Shown: positions 36,976 to 46,491, numbered from the stretch's first letter. The stretch is 64,000 nucleotides of DNA from Amycolatopsis bartoniae (GCF_014191255.1 NZ_JACHWH010000001.1:2356001-2420000), one strand, 5' to 3'. A program made the numbers and translations. The notes: generated by a model from the sequence alone, not told the origin.

Positions 36976-37436
36976 GGCCTGGGCACCGGCCCGAAGTCCT
37001 CGCCGTCCTGGCTCAGGATCCGCATGATCTCAGGGTCGGCCATGATCTCGGCCGTGTTCCGCCACTCGATGACCACCTGCGCGACCGGCGCGAAGTTGTC
37101 CAGCGACTCGCTGCCCTCCAGGACCCCCAGCAGCTCCTCCAGGAACTTCGGCGCATCATCGGCGGGCAGGAACCGCATCCACGGGAACACCTGTGGCGCG
37201 ATCTCGAGCGCGCTCGCCCGCGCCTGCTCGCTGTGCTGCAGCAGCGTCACGAACAACTTGATCGTGACCGAAAGCGTCTCCGAGATCTGCTCGGCGCGGC
37301 TCTGCGTGGTGAGCACCAGGTCCTCCTCCGTCCGGCGGTGCACGCGCAGGACGCCATGGGGGGCGCTCTCCAGCTTCCCCAGCGTCTCCTTCGGCCTGTT
37401 CAACAGGTCCGAGAACGTGACTTCGTCGATGCTCAT
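36972..37436 (-). CDS. Phd/YefM-like putative antitoxin with long C-terminal extension
   Basis: 154 aa. Residues 1-45 (EVTFSDLLNRPKETLGKLESA and GVLRVHRRTEEDLVLTT) match the Phd/YefM fold that binds operator DNA. The remaining ~110 residues are mostly helical and would wrap the toxin, longer than most Phd antitoxins. ATG at 37436 has no ribosome binding site, but TAGTTT lies seven bases upstream on the same strand, so the mRNA is probably leaderless. The palindrome at 37437-37458 covers this promoter, as expected for autoregulation. Confidence 0.65.
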   Translation of the reverse strand: MSIDEVTFSDLLNRPKETLGKLESAPHGVLRVHRRTEEDLVLTTQSRAEQISETLSVTIKLFVTLLQHSEQARASALEIAPQVFPWMRFLPADDAPKFLEELLGVLEGSESLDNFAPVAQVVIEWRNTAEIMADPEIMRILSQDGEDFGPVPRP

Positions 37437-37458
37437 AGTTCGAAACTAGTTGAAAACT
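37437..37458 (-). promoter_or_regulatory. Palindromic operator / leaderless promoter of the toxin-antitoxin pair
   Basis: Core AACTAGTT (37444-37451) is a perfect dyad, extended by AGTT (37437-37440) and AACT (37455-37458); 16 of 22 bases are symmetric. On the minus strand TAGTTT (37448-37443) sits at -10 distance from the ATG at 37436. It is AT-rich in a GC-rich setting. Confidence 0.5.
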
Positions 37459-37475
37459 CGGATCGAGGCAACTCC

Positions 37476-38372
37476 TCAGCCCTCGCTCAATGACGCCGCC
37501 TCCGCGTGCAGTGCTTCCAGCACCTTGGTCACCGCCGGGCGGGTGGACGTGCCCGTGCGCAGCACCGCTTCGATGTGGCGCGCCGCGCGCAGGCCCGCCA
37601 GCGGGCGACTGACCACCGCGGGCGACATCGTGTACCTCGGCAGCAGCGCGACCCCGTGCCCGGCCAGGACCAGTGCCTCGATCACCCGGAAGTCGTTGAT
37701 GCGGTGCACCGGCCGGGCGGGCACGCCGGTGCGCACCGACAGCGAGCGCAGCACGTCGTCCACCGGGAAGCCGACGTTCACGCCCAGCCAGCGTTCGCCC
37801 GCCAGCTCGGTGAGCCGCACCTTCTCCTGACCCGCCAGGCGGTGACCCGGCGGCAGCGCCACATCGAGCGGCTCCCGCAACAGGTGAACGATCTCCAGCC
37901 GGTCGGTCGGCAACTGTTCGGCGTGCTCGTCGCGGTGGGTGACCACGATGTCGAAGTCCGCGATCAGTGCCGGCACCTCCGCCGGGGTCATGTCGACGTC
38001 CCGCACGTCGACGTCCAGCGCGGGAAACTCCGTGAGCCGGTGCAGCAGGCCCGGCAGCAGCATGAGCGCGGCCGACGGGAAGATCGCGACACGCACCCGG
38101 CCGCGTGGCTCGCTGCGGTACGTGTCCAGCTCCGCCTCCGCGCGGTCGAGTGCCGCCAGCACGTCGTCCGCGCGGGCGACCAGCGCCCGGCCCGCGTCGG
38201 TGAGCCGCAGGCCACGGCCCGCGGGCTCGGTCAGCGCGAGCCCGACCTCCGCCTGCAACGCCCGCAGCTGCTGCGAAACCGCCGACGGCGTGCAGTGCAG
38301 GGCCCGCGCGGCGGACGTCACGCTGCCCCGGTCGGCGAACTCCCGCAACACCCGCAACCTGCTGATATCCAC
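37476..38372 (-). CDS. LysR-family transcription regulator
   Basis: 298 aa from GTG 38372. The N-terminal winged helix has RVLREFADRGSVTSAARALHCTPSAVSQQLRALQ. The C-terminal periplasmic-binding-like effector domain runs from PRGRVRVAIFPSAALML to the end. It is divergent from the EamA transporter with 77 bp between, so that gene is the likely target and its substrate the likely effector. In the gap, CTGCAA occurs at 38388-38393 and 38399-38404, 11 bp apart, a possible LysR contact region in a locally AT-rich stretch. Confidence 0.9.
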   Translation of the reverse strand: MDISRLRVLREFADRGSVTSAARALHCTPSAVSQQLRALQAEVGLALTEPAGRGLRLTDAGRALVARADDVLAALDRAEAELDTYRSEPRGRVRVAIFPSAALMLLPGLLHRLTEFPALDVDVRDVDMTPAEVPALIADFDIVVTHRDEHAEQLPTDRLEIVHLLREPLDVALPPGHRLAGQEKVRLTELAGERWLGVNVGFPVDDVLRSLSVRTGVPARPVHRINDFRVIEALVLAGHGVALLPRYTMSPAVVSRPLAGLRAARHIEAVLRTGTSTRPAVTKVLEALHAEAASLSEG

Positions 38373-38449
38373 GTCTGTGAAGGGTAGCTGCAAGATCCCT
38401 GCAATTTATCTCGATTGTCCTTCAAAGTTCGAGAACGCAAGCTGGACGG

Positions 38450-39358
38450 GTGAGCGCACGCGACCGCCTTCTCGCCCTCTTCGTCGCCGTCCTGTGGGGC
38501 TGCAACTTCCTCGCCGTCCACTACACGCTCGGGCACTTCCCGCCGCTGTTCACCGGTGCGCTGCGCTTCCTCGTCATCGCGATTCCGACGATGCTGTTCG
38601 TCCCACGGCCGAAGGTGAAGCTGCGCTGGCTGATCGGGTTCGGACTCGGCTTCGGCACCGGGCAGTTCGCGTTCCTGTTCCTCGCGATGAACCTCGGGAT
38701 GCCGACCGGGCTGGCGTCGCTGGTGCTGCAGGCGTCGGCGCCGCTGACCGTCCTGCTCGGCAGCGTCTTCCTGCGTGAACGCCTCACCCCGCGGCAGCTG
38801 GGCGGCATCCTGCTCGCCGTCGGCGGGATGGCCGTCATCGCCTGGCACCAAGCGGAACACGCCGTGCTGCTGCCGGTGGTGCTGACCCTGCTCGGCGCGC
38901 TGAGCTGGGCTGTCGGCAACGTCTGCGCGCGGCAGGCCCGGCCGGAGAACGGGCTGCACTTCACGCTGTGGATGTCGGTGGTGCCGCCGATCCCGATGCT
39001 CGCGCTGTCGCTGGTCTTCGAGGGACCGGCCGCGGACTGGCACTCGCTGGCCACCCTGAACACGGCGAACGGCTGGACCGCGATCGGCGGTTTCGGCTAC
39101 GTCGTCGTGCTCGGCACGCTCGTCGGCTCCGGCGTCTGGACCACGCTGATGAACCGCAACCCGGCGAACATCGTCGCGCCGTTCTCGCTGCTCGTGCCCG
39201 TGGTCGGGATGAGCGCGTCGTTCCTGCTGCTCGACGAGCGGCCCGCGCTGGTCGAGGTGCTGGCCGGAGTGGTGGTGGTCGGCGGGGTGCTGCTCGGCTC
39301 GCTGCCGAGGCGTCAGCGGTCGGCCGAAGCCGTGCTGGCCGTCTCCTCCTCGTCGTGA
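38450..39358 (+). CDS. EamA/RhaT-family transporter (drug/metabolite superfamily)
   Basis: 302 aa from GTG 38450. Ten hydrophobic helices in two EamA repeats: first ~5-135 (FVAVLWGCNFLAVHYTL; LASLVLQASAPLTVLLGSVFLRERL), second ~145-290 (LLGALSWAVGNVCARQAR; FSLLVPVVGMSASFLLLDERP). The motif FLRERL/LLDERP at equivalent places marks the repeat. Such transporters export amino acids or metabolites, and the closest named type is YdcZ/EamA-like O-acetylserine or cysteine exporters; the substrate is unknown. Divergent from the LysR gene, and convergent overlap of 46 bp with the DedA gene. Confidence 0.9.
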   Translation: MSARDRLLALFVAVLWGCNFLAVHYTLGHFPPLFTGALRFLVIAIPTMLFVPRPKVKLRWLIGFGLGFGTGQFAFLFLAMNLGMPTGLASLVLQASAPLTVLLGSVFLRERLTPRQLGGILLAVGGMAVIAWHQAEHAVLLPVVLTLLGALSWAVGNVCARQARPENGLHFTLWMSVVPPIPMLALSLVFEGPAADWHSLATLNTANGWTAIGGFGYVVVLGTLVGSGVWTTLMNRNPANIVAPFSLLVPVVGMSASFLLLDERPALVEVLAGVVVVGGVLLGSLPRRQRSAEAVLAVSSSS

Positions 39359-39960
39359 TGGCGGCGGCCCATCCGCTTCTTGAGCACCAGGCTGATGATC
39401 ACCCCGGCGACCACCGCGACGCCCAGCGCCACGTACGAGAACCGCGACAGCCACTTCTCCGCGACGATGCCGAGGGAGTACACCAGCGCCGTCGTGCCGC
39501 CGGCCCATGCGATGCCGCCCAGCGCGTTCGCCGCCAGGAACTTGCCGTAGTTCATGTGCAGCGAACCCGCGAGCGGCCCGCACAGGATCCGCAGCAGCGC
39601 GACGAACCGGCCGAAGAACACCGCCCACACGCCGCGGCGGGCAAACAGCCGTTCGGCGTTGCGCACGTGCTCGGGCCCGAAGTGCTTCGGGAACTTCCGC
39701 CCGGCCCAGTCGAACAGCCGCCGCCCGCCCTTGCGGCCGATCAGGTAGCCGATGCTGTCGCCGACGATGGCGCCCGCGCTGCCGACGATCCCGACGAGCC
39801 ACGGGTTGAGCCCCGCGTGGGTCGACGACAGCAGCGCGGCGCTCACCAGCACGATTTCACCGGGAAGGGGGATGCCGAGGCTTTCGAAGCCGATCACGGC
39901 CCCGACCGCGATGTACACCAGGAGTGGCGGGATCGTCTCCAGCCACTGGTCGATGTGCAC
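39313..39960 (-). CDS. DedA-family membrane protein
   Basis: 215 aa. Features of DedA/VTT are FESLGIPLPGEIVLVSAALL, a re-entrant segment, and FFGRFVALLRILCGPLAGSLHMNYGKFLAANALGG. DedA proteins act as lipid scramblases or undecaprenyl-phosphate flippases that recycle the wall carrier lipid. Four to five membrane spans, with a basic-acidic soluble tail (KKRMGRRHHDEEE). Three prime overlap with the EamA gene suggests a compact convergent arrangement without a terminator between. Confidence 0.9.
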   Translation of the reverse strand: MHIDQWLETIPPLLVYIAVGAVIGFESLGIPLPGEIVLVSAALLSSTHAGLNPWLVGIVGSAGAIVGDSIGYLIGRKGGRRLFDWAGRKFPKHFGPEHVRNAERLFARRGVWAVFFGRFVALLRILCGPLAGSLHMNYGKFLAANALGGIAWAGGTTALVYSLGIVAEKWLSRFSYVALGVAVVAGVIISLVLKKRMGRRHHDEEETASTASADR

Positions 39961-40010
39961 TCCTCAGTCCCCCTCCGCAACCGTGTCTCAGGCCCGCCAG
40001 GGTACCGAAA

Positions 40011-41111
40011 TCACGGCTCCAGCATCTCCGCGACGGACGAAGCGTGCGGAACCGCCGGCCCGGCCGTGGTGTCCACCTCGACCAGCTCCGGGCGCACCTC
40101 GTGCGGCGTGATCCGGCCGGCCTGGATGTCCTCCGCCCAGTGGCACGCCACCCGGTGCCCCGCGCCGATCTCCCGCAGCTGCGGGCGGTCGGTGTCGCAC
40201 TTCGTCTCCTGCCGCCACGGGCACCGCGTGTGGAAGCGGCACCCGGTCGGCGGCGCGGCCGGCGAAGGCAGGTCGCCGGCGAGCAGGATCTGCTCACGGG
40301 TGTCCTCGACCTCCGGGTCCGGCACCGGGATCGCCGACAGCAACGCCTTCGTGTAGGGGTGCAGCGGCTCGGCGTAGAGGGTCTCGGAGTCGGTCTCCTC
40401 GACCATCGAACCGAGGTACATCACGCCGATCCGGTCGGAGATGTGCCGCACCACGGCGAGGTCGTGCGCGATCACCAGGTACGTCAGGCCCAGCGTGTCC
40501 TGCAGCTCCTCCAGAAGGTTGATCACCTGCGCCTGCACGGACACGTCGAGCGCCGACACCGGCTCGTCGGCCACGATCAGGTCCGGCTCGACCGCCAGCG
40601 CCCGCGCGATGCCGATCCGCTGGCGCTGCCCGCCGGAGAACTCGTGCGGGTACTTGCGCAGCGCGTTGTCCGGCAGCCCGACCGCGGACAACAGCTCCCG
40701 CAAACGCTTGCGGGTGCTTTCGCGGCCCTTGTCGAGCCCGTGTGCCCGCATGCCCTCGATCAGGATCGACTCGACCGACTGCCGCGGGTCGAGGCTGGAC
40801 AACGGGTCCTGGAAGACCATCTGCATCCGCCGCCGCATCTTGCGCAGCGACTCGCCCTTGAGCTCCGACAGGTCCACCCCGTCGAACACCACGCGGCCGC
40901 CGGTCGGCTCGACCAGCCGCAGCAGCCCGCGGCCCAGCGTCGTCTTGCCGCAGCCGGACTCGCCGACCAGCCCGTACGTCTCGCCGCGCTTGATCTCCAG
41001 GTCCACCCCGTCGACCGCGTAGACGTGCCCGACCGTCCGGTCCAGCACCACGCCACGCTTGATCGGGAAGTGCACCTCGATGCCTTCCACCTGCACCAGC
41101 GTCTCGGTCAC
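40011..41111 (-). CDS. Peptide ABC transporter ATP-binding protein (DppF/OppF type)
   Basis: 366 aa from GTG 41111, overlapping the DppD-type stop (GTGA). Walker [11 protein letters not shown]-loop [10 protein letters not shown], signature FSGGQRQR, Walker [14 protein letters not shown] and H-loop VIAHDL are intact. The C-terminal oligo_HPY region ([16 protein letters not shown] and CRFHTRCPW) is diagnostic of peptide importers. With the neighbouring D subunit it forms the heterodimeric ATPase. Residue H in FHTRC with Cys residues may bind an Fe-S cluster, as in DppD/F. Last gene of the five-gene operon. Confidence 0.93.
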   Translation of the reverse strand: MTETLVQVEGIEVHFPIKRGVVLDRTVGHVYAVDGVDLEIKRGETYGLVGESGCGKTTLGRGLLRLVEPTGGRVVFDGVDLSELKGESLRKMRRRMQMVFQDPLSSLDPRQSVESILIEGMRAHGLDKGRESTRKRLRELLSAVGLPDNALRKYPHEFSGGQRQRIGIARALAVEPDLIVADEPVSALDVSVQAQVINLLEELQDTLGLTYLVIAHDLAVVRHISDRIGVMYLGSMVEETDSETLYAEPLHPYTKALLSAIPVPDPEVEDTREQILLAGDLPSPAAPPTGCRFHTRCPWRQETKCDTDRPQLREIGAGHRVACHWAEDIQAGRITPHEVRPELVEVDTTAGPAVPHASSVAEMLEP

Positions 41112-42100
41112 GAGCGCACCCCCTGCTTCACCGCGTATCCGACCGGGTTGTGGCAGCGCAGCAGACCGCCGTTGTCCGGCAGCAGCTCGGGCCGCACCTG
41201 GCGGCAGCGGTCCAGCGCGTTGGGGCACCGCGGCGCGAACGCGCAGGCGGAGTCCCAGGGGATGTTGTCGTTCACGGAACCCTTGATGGGCACCAGTTTC
41301 TCCCCGCGCGGCGCGTCCAGCCGCGGGATCGACTCCAGCAGCCCGTGGGTGTACGGGTGCCGGGACGCGGCGAACAACGCGTGCCGCTCGGCCTTCTCCA
41401 CGATCCGGCCGCCGTACATGACGTTGACCTCGTCGCACAGCCCCGCGACCACGCCGAGGTCGTGGGTGATCATGATCAGCGCGGTGCCGGTGTCACGCAC
41501 CAGCTCCGACAGCAGCGCCAGGATCTGCGCCTGGATCGTCACGTCGAGCGCGGTGGTCGGCTCGTCCGCGATGAGCAGCCGCGGCTTGCACGCCAGCGCG
41601 ATCGCGATGAGCGCGCGCTGCCGCATCCCGCCCGAAAGCTGGTGCGGGTACTCGGTAAGCCGCCGCGACGGGTCTGGGATGCCGACCCGGCCGAGCAGCT
41701 CCTTCGCCTCGCCGCTCGCCTGCTTGCGGCTCATCCCGCGGTGCCGTTCCAGCACCTCGGTGATCTGCAGGCCGATCGGGATCACCGGGTTGAGCGACGA
41801 CAGCGGGTCCTGGAACACCATGCCCAGGTCGCGCCCGCGCCGGTCGCGCAGCTGCCTGCGCGAGAGGGTGAGCAGGTCGGTGTCCTCGAACAGCACCGAA
41901 CCGCTGACGCGCGTGCCCCGCTCGTTCAGCAGGCCCATGATCGCCAGCGCGGTCACGGACTTCCCGCTGCCCGACTCACCCACCAGGCCGACGGTGCGGC
42001 CCGGCTCGACGTCGAAGCTGATGCCGTCGACCGCGGTGAACTTGCGGATCCCCTTGCGTTCAAAGGTGACCGAGAGGTCTCGTACTTCCAGCAGTGCCAC
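41108..42100 (-). CDS. Peptide ABC transporter ATP-binding protein (DppD/OppD type)
   Basis: 330 aa from GTG 42100, two bases after the stop of the permease gene. Walker [11 protein letters not shown]-loop [10 protein letters not shown], signature LSGGMRQR, Walker [15 protein letters not shown]-loop MITHDL. C-terminal [14 protein letters not shown] and [14 protein letters not shown] complete the OppD/F family ending, with Cys residues that may carry an iron-sulfur cluster. Pairs with the F subunit at 40011. Confidence 0.93.
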   Translation of the reverse strand: MALLEVRDLSVTFERKGIRKFTAVDGISFDVEPGRTVGLVGESGSGKSVTALAIMGLLNERGTRVSGSVLFEDTDLLTLSRRQLRDRRGRDLGMVFQDPLSSLNPVIPIGLQITEVLERHRGMSRKQASGEAKELLGRVGIPDPSRRLTEYPHQLSGGMRQRALIAIALACKPRLLIADEPTTALDVTIQAQILALLSELVRDTGTALIMITHDLGVVAGLCDEVNVMYGGRIVEKAERHALFAASRHPYTHGLLESIPRLDAPRGEKLVPIKGSVNDNIPWDSACAFAPRCPNALDRCRQVRPELLPDNGGLLRCHNPVGYAVKQGVRS

Positions 42101-42102
42101 TA

Positions 42103-43032
42103 CTACCGCCTGTTCTTCGGGTCGAGCGCTTCGCGCAGCGACTCGCCCAGCAGCGTGAAGCCCAGCGCCACGATGATGATCGCGATGGCCGGGTAGAACG
42201 CCAGTTCCGGTTTGACGTCGAGGTAGTCCTGCGCCTTGCCGAGCATCAGGCCCCACTCCGCACGGGTCCAGTCGGAGTCGCCGAGGCCGAGGAACGACAG
42301 CGCGGCCGCGTCGATGATCGAGGTGGCCAGCGTCAGCGTGGCCTGCACGATCACCGGGCCCACCGAGTTCGGCAGCATGTGCCGGAACACGATGGTGCTG
42401 CGCCGCACGCCGAGCGCGGTCGCGGCCAGCACGTGGTCGCTGCTGCGCTGGGCCAGCATCGCCCCGCGCAGCAGGCGCGCGAAGACCGGCACGCTCACCA
42501 CGGAGACCGCGATGATCACCGTCCACTGTGAACCGGGGATCAGTGCGGCGATGGAGATCGCCAGCAGCAGCGACGGGATCGCGAGCAGGATGTCGGTGAA
42601 CCGCATGAGCAGCGTGTCCACCCAGCCGCCGAGCGCGCCGGCGAACCCGCCGATCACCATGCCGACCGCGACGCCGATGAGCGTGGCGACCACGCCCACG
42701 ATGAGCGTCTGCTGCGAACCGACCAGCAGCCGCGAGAAGAAGTCGTAGCCGTTCTGGTCGCTGCCGAGCAGGAACCCCGGCATGGCACCGGGGATCGAGT
42801 CCGGCCGCAGGTTCGCCTTCAACTGGTCGTACGGGATGTGCGGGTCCTTGGGCGCCAGGAACGGCGACAGGATCGCCAGCAGCACGAACAGGACCGTGAT
42901 GACCGCGCCGATGATCGCGATCGGGCTGCGGGACATCCGCTTGAGCGCGTCGGCCGCGAGGCTCGTCCCGCCCGAGGTCTCCGCCAGGTCGTCGATGCGG
43001 TCGCGCTTGCGCCGCAACAGGTTCGTGGTCAT
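42103..43032 (-). CDS. Peptide ABC transporter permease (DppC/OppC type)
   Basis: 309 aa, six membrane helices. N-terminal OppC_N segment (SRSPIAIIGAVITVLFVLLAILSP) is followed by the extracytoplasmic GSDQNGYDFFSRLL block and the BPD_transp_1 core. The EAA loop is ATALGVRRSTIVFRHMLPN. DTLLMRFTDILLAIPSLLL is characteristic of this subfamily. It overlaps the DppB-type gene by 4 bp and would form the channel with it. Confidence 0.93.
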   Translation of the reverse strand: MTTNLLRRKRDRIDDLAETSGGTSLAADALKRMSRSPIAIIGAVITVLFVLLAILSPFLAPKDPHIPYDQLKANLRPDSIPGAMPGFLLGSDQNGYDFFSRLLVGSQQTLIVGVVATLIGVAVGMVIGGFAGALGGWVDTLLMRFTDILLAIPSLLLAISIAALIPGSQWTVIIAVSVVSVPVFARLLRGAMLAQRSSDHVLAATALGVRRSTIVFRHMLPNSVGPVIVQATLTLATSIIDAAALSFLGLGDSDWTRAEWGLMLGKAQDYLDVKPELAFYPAIAIIIVALGFTLLGESLREALDPKNRR

Positions 43033-44033
43033 CGCACCCGCACCCTCGGATCGATGATCGCGTACGAGACGTCGACCAGGAGGTTCACGATGACGTACAC
43101 GAACGCGGCCAGCAGCAGCAGTGCCTGCAGGCGCGGGAAGTCACGGCGTTCGATGCCCTGCGCGAGCAGGTAGCCCACGCCCGGGATGTTGAACACCTTC
43201 TCCGTCAGCACCGCGCCCGCCAGCAGCAGGCCGGTCTGCAGGCCGATCGTCGTGGACACCGGCAGCAGCGCGTTGCGCAGGATGTGGCGGCGCCGGATCA
43301 CCGGCGTCGTCAGGCCCTTCGACTCGGCCGTGCGCACGAAGTCCTCCTGCTGCACGTCCAGCACCGACGCGCGCGTGATGCGCACGATGACGGCGAACGG
43401 GATGCTCGCCAGTGCGATGCCCGGCAGGATCAGGTGCTTGAGCGCGTCCCACGCGGCGTCGAACTCGCCGGTCAGTATCCCGTCGAGCACGAAGAAGCCG
43501 GTGACGTGCGTGGCGTCGATCGTGACGTCCTGGCGCCCGGACGGCGGCAGGATGCCCAGCTTCTGCGCGAAGACGTACTTGAGCAGCACGCCGAAGAAGA
43601 ACACCGGCACCGCGACGCCGACGAGCGTCGTGAGCACGGTGGCGTTGTCCAGCAGCCGCCCGCGGTGGCGCGCGGCCAGGTAGCCCAGCGGGATGCCGAA
43701 CACGACCGCGAGGAACAACGCGAAGATCGACAGCTCCAGGGTGGCCGGGAAGGCCCGCCCGATCTCGGCGATGACGGAGTCACCGCTGATCAGCGAGCTG
43801 CCGAAGTCGCCGGTGATGATGCGGCCGAGGAACTTGACGTACTGGACGGGGATCGGCTGGTCGAGGCCCAGCAGGTGGTTGAGGTCGGCCAGCTTCTGCG
43901 GGGTCGCCTTGTCACCGAGCAGCGCGCCCGCCGGGCCGCCGGGCAGCATGCGCAGCCAGGCGAACACGAGGATCGAGAGCACGAGCAGGGTCGGCACGGC
44001 CTGCAGCAGCCGCCGGATCAGGAATCGCAGCAT
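43029..44033 (-). CDS. Peptide ABC transporter permease (DppB/OppB type)
   Basis: 334 aa. N-terminal helix LLQAVPTLLVLSILVFAWLRMLPGGPAGAL, lower-half GLDQPIPVQYVKFLGRIITGDFGSSL (OppB/C TC-Perm signature) and an EAA loop (AESKGLTTPVIRRRHILRNALLP) identify the partner permease. Six helices predicted. It follows the binding-protein gene after 90 bp that hold a strong hairpin (44070-44102). Confidence 0.93.
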   Translation of the reverse strand: MLRFLIRRLLQAVPTLLVLSILVFAWLRMLPGGPAGALLGDKATPQKLADLNHLLGLDQPIPVQYVKFLGRIITGDFGSSLISGDSVIAEIGRAFPATLELSIFALFLAVVFGIPLGYLAARHRGRLLDNATVLTTLVGVAVPVFFFGVLLKYVFAQKLGILPPSGRQDVTIDATHVTGFFVLDGILTGEFDAAWDALKHLILPGIALASIPFAVIVRITRASVLDVQQEDFVRTAESKGLTTPVIRRRHILRNALLPVSTTIGLQTGLLLAGAVLTEKVFNIPGVGYLLAQGIERRDFPRLQALLLLAAFVYVIVNLLVDVSYAIIDPRVRVR

Positions 44034-44069
44034 GTGGTGGAAGCCCTCACGGGGTCACTTCCGCGGCGA

Positions 44070-44102
44070 GCACCGCGCCCCGGGATCGCCGGGACGCGGT
44101 GC
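44070..44102 (-). other. Intercistronic hairpin between binding-protein and permease genes
   Basis: GCACCGCG (44070-44077) pairs with CGCGGTGC (44095-44102), continued by CCC/GGG (44078-44080 with 44091-44093). With no T-run, it fits a partial terminator or mRNA-stabilising stem that keeps binding-protein expression above that of the membrane parts. Confidence 0.55.
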
Positions 44103-44123
44103 CGTTCGTCGGAAGCCTGGCCG

Positions 44124-45788
44124 TCAGCCCTTGGTGACCGTGTAGAAGCGCTCGTCGGTCAGCGGGGTCGGGATCAGGTTGTGGATGTTGCTCTTGACCA
44201 CGATCGCCGGCGGCGACGAGGTCAGCGGGATGGCCGGGACGTACTGGGAGATCAGCACGCTGGCCTGCTCGTACGCGGTCTTCTTCGCGTCCGGCGTCAC
44301 CTGGGAGTCCGCGTTGGCCAGGGCGGAGAAGATCTGCGGGTTGTCGAACCCGAACTCCGCCTTCTGGCGGCCGAAGAACGTGCCGACGAAGTTGCCCGCG
44401 TCGGCGTAGTCACCGGTCCAGCCCAGCAGGTGCAGGTCCTGCTTGCCCGCCTTCTGCACGTCGTCCTTGTACCCGCCGTTCCACGGCTCCTGGACGATGT
44501 TGACGTTGATGCCGACGGCCTTGAGGTCGTCCGCGATCGCGCCGCCGATGTCCACCGGGTTCGGCATGTACGGCCGGGTGACCTCGGTGGGCACGTAGAA
44601 GTTCAGCGTCAGCCCGGTGGCCCCGGCCTGCTGGAGCAGCGCCTTCGCCTGGTTCGGGTCGTAGCTGTGCTTCTCCACCGCGTCCGTGTAGCCGGGCACG
44701 TTGTTGGGCAGGAACTGGGTCTGCGCGTACGCGCCGCTGGGCAGCTTGTTCTTCGCCAGCTGGTCCTTGTTGATCGCGTACTCGATCGCCTTGCGGACCC
44801 GCACGTCCTGCAGCTTCGGGTTGTTCTTCTGGTTGATGCCCAGGTACAGGATGTTGAACGCGGGGCGGATCAGCACCTGGTTGCCGGCGTCCTTGAGCGA
44901 GTTGTAGTCCGCCGGGCTCGGGAAGTCGTAGCCGTCGATGGTGCCGGCGGCCAGTTCCTGCTTGCGGGCGTTCTCGTCCTCGATGATCTTGAAGATCAGC
45001 TTGGCGGTCTTCGCCTTCTCACCCCAGTAGTCGTCGTTGCGGACCAGGGTGATGGTCTTGTTCGTCTTGTCGTAGCTCTCGAACTTGTACGGGCCCGTGC
45101 CGGTGGGGTGCTCGTTCGCGTACGCGGGGTAGGTGAACGAGTCGCCGCTCTGGGTCACGTTGTCGGCGTCGTACTTCTTCAGCGCGTCCGGGCTGGAGAT
45201 CGACAGCGACGTGAGGCCGAAGGCGTCCGGGAAGGCGCCCTTCGCCTTGTTGAGGTTGACGACCGCGGTGAGGTCGTCCTTGGCCTCGCAGGACTTGTAG
45301 ACGGGGGAGCCGGTGGCGTCACCCTCGTTCTTCGCGAAGCCCTCGAAGACGTCGCCGTAGTAGATCATCTGGCTCTGGGCGGCGGCGCCCTTCATGTTGT
45401 ACCAGCGGTCGAAGTTGAAGCAGACCGCCGCGGCGTTGAAGGGCGTCCCGTCGTGGAACTTCACGCCCTGGCGCAGGGTGAAGGTCCAGGACTTGCCGTC
45501 CGGGCTCGGCGTCCACGCGGTGGCCAGGTCGCCTTCGAGCTCGGTGGTGCCGGGCTTGTAGGTGACGAGCGTGTCGAACATCTGCCGCACGGGGCGGAAG
45601 CTCTCGCCGTCGTCGTTGAAGATCGGGTCGAAGTTCTTCGGCGCGCCCGCGGCCCCGAAGACGAACGTGTCGTCGGCGCCACCACCCGAACCGCGTTCGG
45701 AGGCGCAGGCCGACATGGAGACGGCGAGCGCACCGGACAACCCGATCAGGGCGAGCCGGCGCCAGCGTGCCACCCGCTGAGGGAGCAT
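44124..45788 (-). CDS. Peptide ABC transporter substrate-binding lipoprotein (DppA/OppA type)
   Basis: 554 aa from ATG 45788 with GGAG seven bases upstream. The lipobox is VSMSAC, so it is lipid-anchored outside the membrane. SBP_bac_5 hallmarks are NFDPIFND near the start, LATAWTPSPDGKSWTFTLRQGVKFHDG, HPTGTGPYKF and VRKAIEYAINKDQLA. It captures oligo- or dipeptides (or related solutes) for the four downstream subunits. First gene of a complete five-gene importer (44124-45788 down to 40011). Confidence 0.94.
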   Translation of the reverse strand: MLPQRVARWRRLALIGLSGALAVSMSACASERGSGGGADDTFVFGAAGAPKNFDPIFNDDGESFRPVRQMFDTLVTYKPGTTELEGDLATAWTPSPDGKSWTFTLRQGVKFHDGTPFNAAAVCFNFDRWYNMKGAAAQSQMIYYGDVFEGFAKNEGDATGSPVYKSCEAKDDLTAVVNLNKAKGAFPDAFGLTSLSISSPDALKKYDADNVTQSGDSFTYPAYANEHPTGTGPYKFESYDKTNKTITLVRNDDYWGEKAKTAKLIFKIIEDENARKQELAAGTIDGYDFPSPADYNSLKDAGNQVLIRPAFNILYLGINQKNNPKLQDVRVRKAIEYAINKDQLAKNKLPSGAYAQTQFLPNNVPGYTDAVEKHSYDPNQAKALLQQAGATGLTLNFYVPTEVTRPYMPNPVDIGGAIADDLKAVGINVNIVQEPWNGGYKDDVQKAGKQDLHLLGWTGDYADAGNFVGTFFGRQKAEFGFDNPQIFSALANADSQVTPDAKKTAYEQASVLISQYVPAIPLTSSPPAIVVKSNIHNLIPTPLTDERFYTVTKG

Positions 45789-45823
45789 GTGAACTCCTAG
45801 TAGAAGTTGCAGTTTGATCGACG

Positions 45824-45853
45824 ACCCTAGCCCCAGATGGGCGGATTGCTTAA
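45824..45853 (-). promoter_or_regulatory. Candidate promoter of the peptide transporter operon
   Basis: On the minus strand TTAAGC (45853-45848), 18 bp, TAGGGT (45829-45824). It lies ~30 bases before the ATG of the binding-protein gene and has a sigma-A-like -10. Confidence 0.35.
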
Positions 45854-45894
45854 CCACGCGAGGTTACGATCGCGCTACGTAAGAACTGAAACAC

Positions 45895-46491
45895 CTACAC
45901 ACTGGGAGTTTCCGGTCGCTCTGCGTAGAAGATCTGCCCGGAATGTCCTATCGCCGCTAGGCCGAACGGGTGGTCAACGGCGAACCAGCCCCGCTCGAAC
46001 GCCTGCCACTTCTCCAGGTCCTTCCGCGCGTTTTCCCCGTCCCGGCGCACGGCTCGTTCGAGCCGCGTCCCAGGGTCTGGACCACCGAGCCAGCAGAGCG
46101 CTGTCAGCAGCGGCCGCACCGACCGGCGAGCCGCGGACACGCCTTCGAGGATGAGGACGTCCGGCACGGGCACGTGGACGCGCTCGCCGGGCCGCGGGCT
46201 GCCGCTGGTCCAGTCCAGCCGGACGTAGCTGCCCGGCTCGCCCTTCGAGAGCGGTTCGAGGACGCCCGACACGAGCCGCGGCCACCACGAGACGGGATCG
46301 TCCCAGGTGGCGAAGGAGTCGGTGCTGACGAGCGCCGAGCCCGGCAGCTCGGCGCACAGCTTCGCGGCGAACGTGGACTTGCCCGCACCGGACGGGCCGT
46401 CGACCGCGACCAGGCGGACGCGGCCCAGCCGGGGCGGCGCGGCGAGCACCGCGCGCGCGAGGTCAGAGAGCGCGGCGTCCGGAGAGGGCAC
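45895..46491 (-). CDS. P-loop kinase, uridine kinase-like
   Basis: 198 aa from GTG 46491, overlapping recR by 29 bp; a GTG at 46449 (184 aa) would avoid the overlap. Walker [12 protein letters not shown], an acidic Walker B-like [10 protein letters not shown], and [17 protein letters not shown] make this a phosphoribulokinase/uridine-kinase-fold protein that lacks the full uridine-binding set. The GTP or ATP donor and acceptor cannot be fixed. It follows recR on the same strand and is probably co-transcribed. Cytosolic. Confidence 0.82.
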   Translation of the reverse strand: MPSPDAALSDLARAVLAAPPRLGRVRLVAVDGPSGAGKSTFAAKLCAELPGSALVSTDSFATWDDPVSWWPRLVSGVLEPLSKGEPGSYVRLDWTSGSPRPGERVHVPVPDVLILEGVSAARRSVRPLLTALCWLGGPDPGTRLERAVRRDGENARKDLEKWQAFERGWFAVDHPFGLAAIGHSGQIFYAERPETPSV

